64,000 nt of DNA from Acanthosepion esculentum (GCA_964036315.1 OZ038517.1:49610916-49674915), one strand, 5' to 3'. Positions 20,290 through 30,849 are shown, counted from the first letter of the stretch. The notes: generated from the sequence alone by a model not told the origin. Numbers and translations: made by a program.

Positions 20290-20545
20290 TTTTTTAGGAT
20301 AGGTTCGTATGAACAGAATATATAATTCTTTGTAAGAAATCAGTTTGTAGATCAGGCTTCATTGACATATTTTTCGAAAGAGGGTTTTTGTCAAGACACT
20401 GGTTTCATTGATGTATTCTTTTCAAATATACAGTTGGTAGATAAGTGGTTTGCTTTGGTTTATTTTGTTTTACGGTATATCAACACCTCCATGGGTCACT
20501 ATAACCTGTGAGTATTAAATTCTTTAAAAACCTTTTTCCTTTTCT
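20290..20545 (+). repeat. Dispersed repeat containing TTTTGTTTTACGGTATATCAA
   Basis: The block GTTCGTATGAACAGAATATA, TCAGTTTGTAGATCAGGC, GGTTTATTTTGTTTTACGG is present in several places: inverted at 22310-22490, 40740-40900 and 42290-42440, and in the same orientation at 39655-39720. The class is unknown; it is probably the end of a retroelement. Confidence 0.6.
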
Positions 20546-21075
20546 TTTTATTGTAATCAGTATCACCCCCCGTGCAAGGCAGTAAAGCCACTAAGACACA
20601 AGGAGGTCACTGGGTGTGGAAGTATTAGAAAACAGAAACATCACTAAGGATCTAGAAAAAAGTAAGTGTAATCGGGAGGATAGCAGGTAGCGATTGATAT
20701 TCCATTTAAATTTTTGAAGATTAAAGTTAGCTGGAAATCATGGAGTTGGAAGGGAGTCCCGCATGTGCGAAAAGAAACTGTTAGGCTAGAACTTATGGTT
20801 ACATCTAACCATCTCAACTGCAAATTGATGAGATCTTGATGCCAGAACTGTACTTAAATTCATAAAGTCTATATACGATAGTGAAGAGGTCATCCGAACA
20901 ATTACCATGAAAATATTTATAGAAAAAGGCACAGGGAGGCAACTTTATGGTGGTGGGAAAGTGACTGAAGCTGGAATGCCAGATCTGGACCAATAATATG
21001 TCTGATTCTTCTTTGTATTTCATAAAGTACCACTAGATATATAGCAGGAACACTGGAACATATGTGGTAGCAATA
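20546..21075 (-). pseudogene. LINE tail copy
   Basis: Minus strand: FYKYFHGNC, LYEFKYSSG and a 3' end with a CACCCCCCGTGCAAGG-type motif and T-rich run at its left edge. It is 5'-truncated near 21070. Confidence 0.68.
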
Positions 21076-21089
21076 TTCTAAGCATGGAT

Positions 21090-21645
21090 TTATATTACAA
21101 AACTATATCTAAAACAGTACACTAATTTTTCCGTTAATAATACAAAACTATATATTACAAGAGTATATCTAAAATAGTCCCCTAATATTTCAGTAAATAG
21201 TGCATTTCATATATTACAAAACTAAATCTGAAGTAGTACCGTAATATTTCAATAAATAATATATTTTTTATTACAGAACTATATGTAAAACGGTATCCTA
21301 ATATTTCAATAAATAATACATTTTTTATATTACAAAACTATATCTAAACCAATACCCTAATATTTCAATAAATAATACATTTTTATATTAAAAAACAATA
21401 TTTAAAATAGTACCCTAGCTTTCATGAGGGTTTCCGTCCTAAGCCTTTATTTGAAGTAGTGTGAAATGTCAACATCTTGATTATATCATTATTTTCTCTT
21501 CAATTTACATGGGCTATTCATTTTAGTTGTTGCTGCTGTTGGCAGTCTTCAAGTGATGGGGTTTCTGTTATTTGGTACAGTTCTTTGTGATTCTGTCATG
21601 CTACAATGTTCAAAGAAGGAAGATTTTTGCGAAGACTTTCAGGCT
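21090..21645 (+). repeat. ~530-bp segmental duplicate, copy 1
   Basis: Tandem AT-rich 60-70-bp units (ACAAAACTATATCTAAA, AGTAYCCTAATATTTCARTA) run into a unique-looking end (CATGAGGGTTTCCGTCCTAAG, GTGTGAAATGTCAACATC). The whole block is repeated at 23110-23640, and its end again at 32070-32240. Confidence 0.85.
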
Positions 21646-21807
21646 TCATTTGTTTGAAGCATTTTTAACCAATGATATATAAGATAAATTCTGGAGAGAA
21701 AAAATTATCTAAGTGAATCAACTTTCTTAGCAGCTAACCTAGTGATGGATTCATTATAATCTTTCCATTTCATGTTAGTGGAATATGTTAATCTGAGAAG
21801 GCACAAT
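21646..21807. other. Unassigned spacer
   Basis: There is nothing recognisable between the duplicate and the RT fragment. Confidence 0.4.
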
Positions 21808-22098
21808 CAGTTGCTCCCCTGGAAGTTATCACCAGCCATGCTGATGGAAGGTAGAAAGGGGGAATTAAAATTAACGAGCCCTCCTTTGCCCCAGTTAACA
21901 ACAGACCGAAGATCATTTTTGTTGTCAGTCACCAATTTGACTTCAACAAGGTGATTGGACTTACTATGGAGATAGGAGTAAGTGGTTGTGTCAGCAACAC
22001 AGATAATATGTTGAGAACTGTTGTCATCGAGATGGTCATCAATGAACCAAAAATCAAAGTAAGACCCAGATAAGATACCCCAGAAAAAAAGAATATGA
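21808..22098 (-). pseudogene. LINE reverse-transcriptase palm fragment
   Basis: The minus-strand frame is open for about 95 codons without a suitable ATG. It reads ILSGSYFDFWFIDD, CVADTTTYSYLHSKSN, then VEVKLVTDNKNDLRSVVNWG and KGGLVNFNSPFLPSISM. The first motif aligns with the RT catalytic YADD-TT region, with Thr in place of the second Asp. The second is the conserved segment after it (normally VxWGxKWLVxFN). Sequence between LVNFNS and PFLPS looks deleted. It is a dead fragment, probably of the same LINE group as the tails. Confidence 0.72.
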
Positions 22099-22229
22099 AC
22101 AAAAACATTCTAAGTTGTGTTTTTGAACTTACTTAAGCTATTCCATTTGCAGTGAAGACCCCCACCAAACATATTTTAATTGATATAGTCATGATATACA
22201 TGTATGTAAAATTGCTTAAATGTATACGT

Positions 22230-22500
22230 CCTGGGTATGACAATAAACTACATCCAGGAGGTTTTAAGGATAATGGAACCACTTCTTAATGGAGTTTGTT
22301 CCCAAGTCCACCCTGACATGGGGTGGTTTGGTTAGAAAAAATATGTCAATGAAGCCTGATCTACAAACTGATTTCTTACAAAGAATTATATATTCTGTTC
22401 ATACGAACCTATCCTAAAAATCTTGTTGGCATTAAATAACCCATGGAGGTGTTGATATGCTGTAAAACAAAATAAACCAAATAATTGTATAATCAACATA
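22230..22500 (-). repeat. Dispersed repeat (same family as 20290 and 40740)
   Basis: TACATCCAGGAGGTTTTAAG, CCACTTCTTAATGG, CAAGTCCACCCTGACATGGG then GTCAATGAAGCCTGATCTAC and AACAAAATAAACC. The first half matches 27045-27130, 39830-40030, 41990-42140 and 51120-51260. Confidence 0.62.
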
Positions 22501-22639
22501 TTTAATCGGGTACAATGTATGAACTTTTGTTTACCAAAATCAGGAAAAAAAAAATTAGATTTGCCTTGGTATACGGATGTATTTTTAAAATTTTGTTTAT
22601 TTGTGGGAACCAATTTGTCATGCCTGAAATGTCATCAGA

Positions 22640-23140
22640 TAGTTCCCAGACAAGACCTAAAAATGTTCACCAATCCTCCAGTAAATAATACATTTCATAT
22701 ATTAAAAATCTTTTTTAGAAGTACACCATTTACTCTAGTAAATAATACATTTCATATATTGAAAATGTATACCAATATTCCAGTCAATAATATAGATCAT
22801 AAAGATATAATATATTTTAAAGAGTACCCTAATATTTCAGTAAATAATACATTTCATATATTGAAAATGTATACCAATATTCCAGTCAATAATATAGATC
22901 ATAAAGATATAATATATTTTAAAGAGTACCCTAATATTTCAGTAAATAATACATTTCATATATTGAAAATTTACACCAATATTCCAGTCAATAATATACA
23001 TCATAAAGATATAATATATTTTAAAAAGTACCCTAATATTTCAGTAAATAATACGTTTCATATATTGAAAATATATTTTAAAAGTTTTCCATTTACTCTA
23101 TTAAATAATACATTTCCTATATTACAAAACTATATCTAAA
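22640..23140 (+). repeat. AT-rich tandem repeat, ~100-bp compound unit
   Basis: AGTAAATAATACATTTCATA / ATTGAAAATGTATACC / CCAGTCAATAATATAGATC / AAGATATAATATATTTTAAA repeats about 3.5 times. The 206-codon frame across it (22519-23139) simply reads the repeat (YTNIPVNNIDHKDIIYFKEY) and is not a gene. Confidence 0.88.
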
Positions 23141-23645
23141 ACAGTACCCTAATTTTTCCGTGAATAATACGAAACTATATATTACAAGAGTATATCTAAA
23201 ATAGTCCCCTAATATTTCAGTAAATAGTACATTTCATATATTATAAAACTAAACATGAAGTAGTACCCTAATATTTCAATAAATAATACATTTTTTATAT
23301 TACAAAACTATATCTAAACCAATACCCTAATATTTCAATAAATAATACATTTTTATATTAAAAAACAATATTTAAAATAGTACCCTAGCTTTCATGAGGG
23401 TTTCCGTCCTAAGCATTTATTTGAAGTAGTGTGAAATGTCAACATCTTGATTATATCATTATTTTCTCTTCAATTTACATGTGCTATTCATTTTAGTCAT
23501 TGCTGCTGTTGGTAATCTTCAAATGATGTGGGTTCTGTTATTTAGTACACTTCTTTGTGATTTTGTTGTGCCACAATGTTAAAAAAAGGATGATTTTTGT
23601 GAAGACTTTCAGGCTGCATTTGTTCAAAGCATCTTTTAACCATTG
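23110..23645 (+). repeat. ~530-bp segmental duplicate, copy 2
   Basis: It matches 21090-21645 in the same orientation with scattered substitutions and one internal unit lost. It ends at GGATGATTTTTGTGAAGAC, close to the Tc1 relic. Confidence 0.85.
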
Positions 23646-23756
23646 ATCGTAGAAAGTGGTTGTATTCAGTTTACAGTTTAGATACAGTGCCCTCAGAAAA
23701 GTTTTTAGACACGAGAAATAAACTACATCCAATTTCAAAATTTAATTACGTAAACC

Positions 23757-25226
23757 CTACCCAACGTAAATAAACAGTATTTGGAACTCATATAGAGTAG
23801 GTCCTCCATTTGCTAGTTTCCGCGCTTGTATGTGATTTTTCATGGATTTAATCAAGTTATCAACAATCGTCTGATCCATATTTCGCCACTCCTTTAGCAA
23901 TGTTTCTTTAAGAATTGCCACTGACATCATTTTGGTTGCATGCTCTCAAAGCCTTCGGTCAAGATGCTCCCAAACGTGCTCTATTGGACTCATTGACTTG
24001 ATTCCTTGCGATTCCTTCCAGGCCTTTGCTATTTGGCTCACATGACATAGCACCCAATTTTCTTGAAAAAGGTAGACATTCTTGTCATTCTGATTAGTTT
24101 CAGATAGTGTTATTATTCCTTTCTCTAATGTTTGATGGTATTTTGGGCCATTCATCTGCTCGTCAAAAGAATCAGATCAGATTTCCTTCCAAACCAGACA
24201 GCCCCCACACCCCACACCATTACTCCAATCCCTCCATGTTTTACGGTCGCCTGCAGACATTCAGTGTTCCAAATCTCATTCTGATTTCTCCAAACATAAA
24301 CCTGTCTCGAATTCAAATATTGGCAGAATTTACTTTCATCTGTCCACATTACAGACTTCCGAAATTCATAATCTTTGCTCTCGAATTCTCTCGCCCAGTT
24401 CATACGCCTGTTCCTGTTAACCTCTGAAATCAAGGGTTTCATTCTTGCAACTCTTCTTTGATAGCCTAGCTTTTCAGAATCTTTCTCAACACATATGACA
24501 ACATTTCCATGCTGTTGGTGACATCTTTGATGCTCTGATGACAGTTTCTGATAACTTCCCTATTCATCGCCCCTTTTTGTTTGCTCAGACATGATGCTTG
24601 GTCTTCCTGAATGTTGTTCCACATCATACTGGCATTCTTCATTAAATTTCTTGACAATATTGTCAATCGTTTGATGATTAACCTGGAAAAAACTAGCAAT
24701 TTCTCTGTTTGACTTGCCACACTCATGCCATCCTATTATTTGCCCTTGTTAAAATTCACCAATTTCGTTACTTTTTTTTTTTTTTTTTTAAGCGTATCAC
24801 CCCAAGCAAGGCTGGAGGCCACTATCACGCAAGGGGTTAAAGAAGGGTTGGAGGAAGAGCAGATAGGAGTGGTAAAGGAGAGGATGTGGAGAAAGAGAAA
24901 GACAGTGGGTCGATCAAGGCAAGGGGGTTACAGAAGATTTGGAGCGAGAGCAGATAGGAATGAAAGGTGAAAGGATGTGGAGAAGGGAAGTGGATAGATC
25001 ATGGCAACTGGTGATGTCGATTGACGCTACACTTAAACCGTTGGAGATTGTATTTGTCAGGGAAACAGTAATAGGCAAGGGAGTTCCATAGGCGAGATGT
25101 GCGAGACATGAAGCTATTGGAGTAGAAGAGACGTCTACATCTAACAGTTTCAACGGTGTAGGGGTGCGAATGGGATGCCAGCCTCGTAGGACGTTTAAAT
25201 TCACGAGGCCTTCCGTGAACTTTCAT
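23757..25226 (-). pseudogene. Tc1-like transposase pseudogene
   Basis: Minus-strand segments in order: KGQIIGWHECGKSNREIASFF and KKFNEECQYDVEQHSGRPS (HTH domains, frameshifted); IRNCHQSIKDVTNSMEMLS; YKLGYQRRVARMKPLISE; VMWTDESKFCQYL (first Asp); VYVWRNQNEIWNTECLQATV then KHGGIGVMVWG; LFQENWVLCH (QDN changed to QEN, second Asp lost); MSPIEHVWEHLDRRL (third acidic residue kept but the usual WPSQSPDLNP is deleted). The coding total without the LINE is about 340 codons, the usual Tc1 length. It is defective. Confidence 0.83.
24771..25219 (-). mobile_element. 5'-truncated LINE insertion inside the Tc1 ORF
   Basis: A poly-T run (24772-24790) is the poly-A end on the minus strand. It is followed by the standard 3' end (TATCACCCCAAGCAAGG) and a nearly intact tail frame: PREFKRPTRLASHSHPYTV, VRCRRLFYSNSFMSRTSRLW, FPDKYNLQRFKCSVNRHHQLP. 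Removing it joins a start codon at 25226 to the transposase N-terminus, so it landed just after the first few codons. The tail frame is one of the least damaged here, suggesting a younger insertion. Confidence 0.8.
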
Positions 25227-25524
25227 TGCAAAATATAAGTCAACTATCGTTCATAGATTAGAGTAGCTTGATACTAACACGATATTGTCTGAAAAAAAAT
25301 GAAGATACGTTATTACACAAGCCAAAATTGCTGTAATTAAGGGTGGCTAAAAACTTATAGCCCACTGTATATCTAAACAGGTTTGACATCATGCATTGCA
25401 TCCATATGAAGTCTTGATCTGACAAGGCTATTTAAGAACATGACACACGTTATCAAACTTTCAGGTTTCAGGTGCTAAGTACCAATAAGTGTTAGCTCTG
25501 TACACACTTCCATTAAATTTCTTT

Positions 25525-25870
25525 TTTTTGCTGATAGTTCACCCAATACAAGGCCAAAGGGCCACTCAAGGTAGGGTGTTACTGAGTGAGATTGTAAGTG
25601 AGGGGGAAGTAACAGTATTATGAAGACGGATAGGATAGATAGCGTTTGACCCTGGACTTAAAGAGACCAAGATTGTAGTTGGCAGGAAAGCATCCTCTCG
25701 GGAGTTTGCTTCACAAAGTAACAGTTCTTGGGAAGAAATTGTCTGAGTGGAACTTGTTTTTATCAAAGGAACACAAAGGGAATGGTTTGCCATCATGAGC
25801 ACGCCATGGCGGCTCCTAGCTGTGAAGGTCTGAAATAGTGGAACTAAGGAATCTAACTCATCCACACATC
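25525..25870 (-). pseudogene. LINE tail, second subfamily, copy A
   Basis: A T run then TTCACCCAATACAAGGCCAA marks the 3' end. Minus-strand phrases are MDELDSLVPLFQTFTARS, VPLIKTSSTQTISSQELL (frameshifted NSFFPRTA...) and LPTTILVSLSPGSNAIYP. It differs from the main tail subfamily. Confidence 0.65.
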
Positions 25871-25884
25871 TGCCATACTAATAA

Positions 25885-26265
25885 CAATATGTTTTTTTAC
25901 ATAGTTATGTTCACACACTACAAGGCCCAAGAGTCACCCAAGGTAGAAGGTTACAGTGTATGAATGTAAGGAAAGACAAGAAGTGATGTTCATTTTATGT
26001 TTCCTGCACAATGCCGAAAATATAATGGTTCGCTCTAGATTTGAAGAGGTCAAGATTGTAGTGATCGGAAAAATATCCTTGCCGGAGTCTGTTCCACAAA
26101 GCAGCAGTTCTTGGGAAGAAGCTGTTTGAATGTAACTTAATTCTAACTGTTGGAATACAAAGGATATAGGGAGGATTCACACTTGTGTACATGGCACAGT
26201 GAGTCCTAATTGTAAAGGTCAGGCCTGGTGGGACTAAAGAACATTGCTCATTCCATGGAAATAGT
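25885..26265 (-). pseudogene. LINE tail, second subfamily, copy B
   Basis: Minus strand: NPPYILCIPTVRIKLHSNSF, FPRTAALWNRLRQGYF, DHYNLDLFKSRANHYIF. It starts at ACACACTACAAGGCCCAAGAG, the same kind of 3' end as copy A, so the two lie head to tail. Confidence 0.72.
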
Positions 26266-26760
26266 GATAGACCAGTAACTCACTGTGTTCCATCTGTGGA
26301 AAAGAGCCTGTAGGGTGGAGAATAATTCCTCTCCCACAAAGCTGCGGAAGCACTTTCGAATTCTGCTGTGGCTGGGCAGTGAGAACTGGGCAGCCCCAGC
26401 CCAGATACGTCAGCAGTATGCCATTCTTGGTCTGATCTGACTCTTACAACATGCCACTCATGCTACCATGTGGCTTCACTAATCCACTCCAGTCCTCTCT
26501 CCTGACACTAAGTACAACCTCGGTTAACCAACCCAATAAATCTGTCAACTTCTGGTTTTACCAAAGACATGCTGGCACCTTATCACTTCCCTTGCCAACA
26601 GCAACTAAAGAACCACATATTAACAGTTTTGTCGCCTTTTCACACACCTATGTATATATTCTGGAAATTGATCAATACGCACTGTTGGAATTTTAATGCT
26701 TGTTTGTTCTTTCCTTTGCAACCATAAGCTCGTTACAACATAAATAAAGCAAATTCGTTT
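26266..26760 (+). other. GC-richer unassigned stretch with AATAAA signal
   Basis: Composition is clearly less AT-rich than the neighbourhood (for example GCTGTGGCTGGGCAGTGAG, GGGCAGCCCCAGCCCAG). An 81-codon frame at 26451-26696 has no recognisable domain. AATAAA lies at 26743-26748. It could be the 3' end of a gene or an old retroelement; I cannot decide. Confidence 0.3.
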
Positions 26761-27039
26761 TCTTTTCTTTTGGCTTGATATCAATTTTTTTTTTTTCTTT
26801 AATTTCTTATTCTTTCCTGTTGTTTTGCTTTTTACGATATATTATTAGCAATTGGTTTGTTTTAGTCGAGATTGAAATGCTAATAAAAATCAATCGCAGT
26901 CTCTTTCTTCTTTGTGAATCAAATATTGATTACTTATGAATATGAATTTGCTTTATTCTTTTTTTCGCACTGATATTTTATTGACCTTAATGATTGCATT
27001 AAAATGGGTCGCATTGTTTATACATATGCACTCTTTCGG

Positions 27040-27132
27040 AGTACATGTCCTGGGTATGGCGGTAAATGATACCCAGCAGTAAGATTTTGAGGAGCCTGGA
27101 ACCATCTCTTAATTTCTAATGTTCCCACGTTC
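27040..27132 (-). repeat. Dispersed repeat fragment
   Basis: GTCCTGGGTATGGCGGTAAA, ACCCAGCAGTAAGATTTTG and GGAACCATCTCTTAATTTC match the family at 22230, 41990 and 51120. Confidence 0.6.
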
Positions 27133-27227
27133 AAGAACACAAGAAAAATTAAATAAAAAACTTAACCACAGTACCTTATCGGCCACTTTTAATGAAACTT
27201 GTATAAAACACGGATTACTAAACAAAT

Positions 27228-27272
<45 letters not shown>
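27133..27272 (+). mobile_element. Penelope-like N-terminal fragment ending in a TA tract
   Basis: The + strand reads RTQEKLNKKLNHSTLSATFN then ETCIKHGLLNKYNIY, running straight into a pure TA tract (27231-27272). The same protein segment, with the same stopping point at KY-x-x-IY, occurs at 33590 and 31280. The frame is open but has no start. Confidence 0.7.
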
Positions 27273-27280
<8 letters not shown>

Positions 27281-27339
27281 GGTGCAATGGGGTAAACTGA
27301 CATTTAAATTAAGTAAAAATGAATGACATCTCATTTTAA

Positions 27340-27760
27340 CAGATATACCGGGTGTAACAACAAAATTGTCCAATTGTTAGATTAATCATTGAACTGATAT
27401 AACTTAGTAATGATTAAAGATATCTTACCGGAATTCTCCGAGGTTTCTATAAAACTATTGGGCTCTACTTTGAACAAGAAAAATGTATTTAGCTGTAAGT
27501 TGAAATGATGATCCCTCTTCCTGTTGTGACCTCCTCATCCAGTTTTCCTCTCTTTTTTAAACTTATTCATCATTCTCCTGACGGTTCTTGAATGGACTTT
27601 GAAGATGGCAGCAAGAGTATGAATGCTGGTACCATTACTGAAGGCCTGAATGATCTTTTTCCTCTCACCATTGCTCATTTGGGAAGACAGTGGGGCTGAC
27701 ATAAAATGATTTTAACCTGTCCTCTTTCTAGCTGAATAAGTCAAAGGGTTTGCCACATTT
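27340..27760 (-). mobile_element. Tc1/mariner-type deletion derivative
   Basis: The left end is ACCGGGTGTAACAACAAAAT followed by TGTCCAATTG, similar to inverted ends at 32950, 33235 and 33365 (GACGACAATTTATCCATCGC). It keeps only the N-terminal part of a transposase (27535-27702). Confidence 0.62.
27535..27702 (-). pseudogene. Transposase N-terminal HTH fragment (55 codons)
   Basis: The product starts MSAPLSSQMSNGERKKIIQ and contains AFSNGTSIHTLAAIFKVHSR then TVRRMMNKFKKERKTG, a helix-turn-helix of the Tc1/mariner type (the IHTLAAIF and SRTVRRMM helices). It ends at TGA, with the DDE domain deleted. It is a DNA-binding fragment only and could in principle compete for transposon ends if expressed. 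Confidence 0.65.
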
Positions 27761-28160
27761 TTGTATTTTTTCAAAATAAATATTTCTTTCGTCTGTGTTA
27801 CCTAGACTTTATGAATTTAAATGCAGTGTGAGATTGGCATGTTTAATTTTCTTTTTTAAGCTGTAAATTTCTAATGGATTTCAAAATTAGCCCAATCCGA
27901 GTGGATCTCTGTTGTTCTGTGTTAGATACCGTATTGTGCTACTATTGCACTAGGGGGATTTTCTAAGCACAGCTTAGATGTGGCGAAATGTTTTTACCAT
28001 AGGAATGCATAAAAATTCAGGATGAAAGGGATTGTCAGTGGTCAGGAATTAATGTCAGTATAACTGATAGAACAGAATTATTTTATGTATTCCCTTCAGT
28101 AAAAAATGGGTTATCAGTGGTCAGGAATGAATGCAAGTATTATTAAAGGACAGAGCCATC

Positions 28161-28204
<44 letters not shown>
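27761..28204. other. LINE scrap at ~27790-27842, otherwise nothing; TA/GA tract 28160-28205
   Basis: GTTACCTAGACTTTATGAAT then TTAAATGCAGTG matches the LINE word encoding LHEFK. AATGGGTTATCAGTGGTCAGG is partly duplicated at 28030 and 28107. TA then GA microsatellites precede the SINE. Confidence 0.55.
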
Positions 28205-28206
<2 letters not shown>

Positions 28207-28465
28207 GAGGCACGGTGGAGGTGAAGGCTTTGTGCAGGGCCATCCACACTTTTTGGAGGGACGAATACAGGGACCTGGTGCAGTGAGTGCCACAAGGTCC
28301 TAGACCAATTGCCATCCAAGGCTATAGAACCCAGTCGGAACTGCTATTTACCCATAGTTGGAGGGAGAAGAAGAGGATTCACACCTTTCCCAAGGTTATT
28401 AGCACTCGAACTCGGCTCTCCAATTCCTCAATCCAAGCCATTATCCATTACTCCACTGTGCCTAA
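28205..28465 (-). mobile_element. tRNA-Arg-like SINE, internally deleted
   Basis: The minus-strand head lies at about 28400-28462 (CTCCACTGTGCC, complement of GGCACAGTGGAG; B box complement CTCGAACTCGGCTCTCC). Body words include CCTATAGTTGGAGGGAGAAG-type sequence and GCAGGGCCATCCACACTTTT. About 50 bp of the body present in the full copy at 37122 are missing (joint at AAGGTCC/TAGACC). Confidence 0.78.
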
Positions 28466-28915
28466 TATATATTTGTATATATTGTAGACAACAATAGTGA
28501 AAGACAGATGTCAGACAAGATGAATGAAATAAATGGAGAAAGTCGGTTACAGCAGAGAGACAATTGTTTCTGTATGATTAAAAGTTAAAAAGCACTGAAT
28601 CAAGAAAAAAGAAAATTTTGTCATGACAAGATCAACCCTTGCAGTCAGGGTCTGTGTTGCTGTTAGCAGCAGTGCAGACCATTGATGACCGGATATTTGT
28701 TGGCTAGACTTGGGTAAAAAAAACTTGAGCATGATCAACACAAAGAAATTTATCTTGTCACTGGAGATCCATCCTCCAAGCAACACCACCCTTACTTTAT
28801 ATAGTGGAACTATATTCATCATTTTTCCAGAGCCTCTCTCATTCTCTCTCTCTATATTTTTAGAATGGATTTTTTTTTTTAGAAATCCGAGAGATTTTTT
28901 ATCACTTTAAACATT
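28466..28915. other. No gene seen
   Basis: There is no recognised repeat except the right edge (28855-28915), which matches 30540-30602 and marks the pre-insertion side of the element at 28916. Confidence 0.5.
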
Positions 28916-29313
28916 TGTAGCGGAGCGTTTGCGGGTGAAGATGTGAAGAGATATCAGAAGGTTAAACTTTCCCTTTTTCACTTAGGCCAATATGTGACAT
29001 CTCACAGATACAGAGTTTCCCATATTCTGGGAACACGCTAAGGACAATACACGTATGTACGGACACTCAACACAACACACACACACATAACTTCTCTATA
29101 CAAACACTATGTAACTTTTCATGTCTTCGTGTATTAATATATTTGTTTACCCATAATATATATTTGTTTACCTATGTATATCGGTCTTGTTTGTTTTGTT
29201 TGTCTTCTTTGGACTTAATTATAGTCCAACATTCCTATGTAGCTGGACCGGCTAGCAGGAAATCTTAACCCAGAGATATCTCTTCACACTTCACCTCCAC
29301 GGTCCTCTATACA
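28916..29313. mobile_element. Probable solo LTR, 398 bp
   Basis: The element starts TGTAGCGG and ends ATACA (5'-TG...CA-3' ends), with near-matching 5-bp flanks ACATT / TCATT. The flank before it (AGAATGGATTTTTT...ATCACTTTAAA) and after it (TTAGTGAATA) lie together, uninterrupted, in a paralogous copy at 30548-30608, a natural empty site. Internal inverted words near the ends (GTGAAGAGATATC / GATATCTCTTCAC) are unusual for an LTR, so a foldback element is the alternative. Confidence 0.52.
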
Positions 29314-29327
29314 TCATTGTTAGTGAA

Positions 29328-29565
29328 TATTTTTTTTTTTTAAGCTTTTCACCCCAGTCAAGGCTGGAAGCCACTAGCACGCAAGGGGTTACAGAGGATT
29401 TGGAGCAAGAGCAGATAGGAGTGTTAGAGGAAAGGATGTGGAGAAGGATAGATGATAGATCAAGGCAACTGGAGATGTCGATTGACATTACCCTGAATAG
29501 TTGGAGATCATAGTCATCAGGGAAACAGGAATGTGGAAGGGAGTTCCATGTAGACGCTCCATTTA
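29328..29565 (-). pseudogene. LINE 3' end
   Basis: A T run then TTTTCACCCCAGTCAAGG, GCCACTAGCACGCAAGGGG, GGCAACTGGAGATGTCGATTG. The tail protein is only partly present (ISSCLDLSS). Confidence 0.7.
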
Positions 29566-29619
29566 TTTATTTTCATCTACCACTCTGAATGTTTGAGAAA
29601 TATTATTTCAGAAAAATTT

Positions 29620-29965
29620 ACACTCTCTGGCTGGATTCGAAAATGCATCCCTCTGGGCAGATAATAATACAAGAGAAGAAACACCCTTACTCGGCTATGC
29701 ATTGGACACACTAGACTGACTCACTCCTTCATACTAGATGGGGAGCCTCTTCCTAAATGTCCCTGTGGAAGCCAATACACAGTAAAACATATTCTGATAG
29801 AATGCACAAACCTTTACACACATTTGAAGAAAGTTCTACAACATTAAGAGTACAAAGGAACTATTTACAAAAATTGATCCAAGTCATATAATAAACTTCC
29901 TGAAAAGAATTGGTCTTTTATCAAGGATGTAGTCTGATTTGTTATTAATATATGCTACCTTTTAA
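29620..29965 (+). pseudogene. Non-LTR retrotransposon C-terminal zinc-knuckle fragment
   Basis: The + strand reads LCIGHTRLTHSFILDGEPLP then KCPCGSQYTVKHILIECTNL, the C-x-C-xn-H-x4-C finger and RLxIGHTxLTH motif at the C-terminus of jockey/I-type LINE ORF2 after RNase H. It is a different LINE group from the tail fragments. Stops follow about 20 codons later. Confidence 0.72.
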
Positions 29966-30099
29966 CATTGTGCAAACAAATTGTCTATACTAAATGGAAA
30001 TATTTGTCCTAGACACTTATACATGAATTTGTTTTGCAGTGTGCAAGCAAATAAGCTCTAGCTTATATAGCTTATAGACGTTTAAAAGTCCTATATATT

Positions 30100-30300
30100 T
30101 AATATATATACACACATATATATATATATGAAGAAATATAGTCTTAAAGTGTGCTATATTTATGGGATAAAGTGCTCAATATCAGAGATAGAGCGTGTGT
30201 AAATCATCGGGTCACGATGATTGCATCTAGCATGAAACAGACTGTCGCCTCTAAGTGTTGACTTCTATGTTCACTTTTATATTTATATATATATATATAA
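30100..30300 (+). repeat. Dispersed terminal-repeat copy between TA tracts
   Basis: AAGAAATATAGTCTTAAAGT, GATAGAGCGTGTGTAAAT, a rearranged joint (CATCGGGTCACGATGATTGC), then CTAGCATGAAACAGACTGTC and CTAAGTGTTGACTTCTATG. The core CTGACGA is disrupted here. TA tracts lie on both sides. Confidence 0.68.
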
Positions 30301-30775
30301 ATATATAAACTAAATTTGGCATTAAATGACCTACAGTGGTTGATATGCCATAAAACCCAACCAACCCTCTGAGCAGAGGGATTTATTGCTAAATCCGACA
30401 TGCTCTAAACAATTGAGCTATGGAGAACTAATTAGTCAAGCAAAGCCCAAATTGTACCTTTAAGCAAAACTTCTCTCATTATGGACACCCCCGCAAATTT
30501 TCATAGCTTCCCAGTTTTGTATTTAAATGTAATCAAAGATTTCTTTTAGAATGGATTTTTTATTAATCCAATATATTTTTATCACTTTAAATGCTATTTT
30601 TAGTGAATACCCTTATTTGATAAGATGCCTCATTTATGTATTAAACAAGACAAATAAATATTTATTGCCATTTTATATTTTTAATTTCGCAAAGGCGCAT
30701 CTTTTGTTTTTGATTTTGTTGACTGCACAGTATAGTAGCCTGGTATGATTCAACTCTGACCATTAACCTTTTATG

Positions 30776-30778
<3 letters not shown>
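30301..30778. other. Dispersed repeat pieces, no gene
   Basis: 30310-30362 matches the KTTTATGGCATATCAACCAC family. 30540-30608 is the empty-site paralogue of 28855-29322, and 30705-30745 recurs at 31983-32030. The 551-748 type frame is not credible. Confidence 0.55.

Positions 30779-30848
<70 letters not shown>
30779..30848. repeat. TA microsatellite, ~70 bp
   Basis: A nearly uninterrupted TA run that leads into the foldback at 30850. Confidence 0.93.

Positions 30849-30849
<1 letters not shown>

Larger units (their letters stand above)
23681..25372 (-). mobile_element. Tc1-like transposon relic split by a LINE
   Basis: Inverted ends TACAGTGCCCTCAGAAAAG / AAGTTTTTAGACAC at about 23681-23712 and the inverted counterpart ending CCCACTGTATA near 25370 bound the relic. 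CAGTG ends flanked by TA are typical of Tc1. The transposase remnant reads on the minus strand (23757-25226), with a non-LTR tail inserted between about 24771 and 25219. Confidence 0.82.

Noticed and set aside
22519..23139. 206-codon frame
   Set aside because: Apart from its first ~50 codons it is a translation of a ~100-bp AT-rich tandem repeat, and the start lies in an unrelated dispersed repeat.
28160..28205. TA/GA tract as a promoter element
   Set aside because: GA/TA microsatellites are everywhere here and no transcription unit starts next to it.
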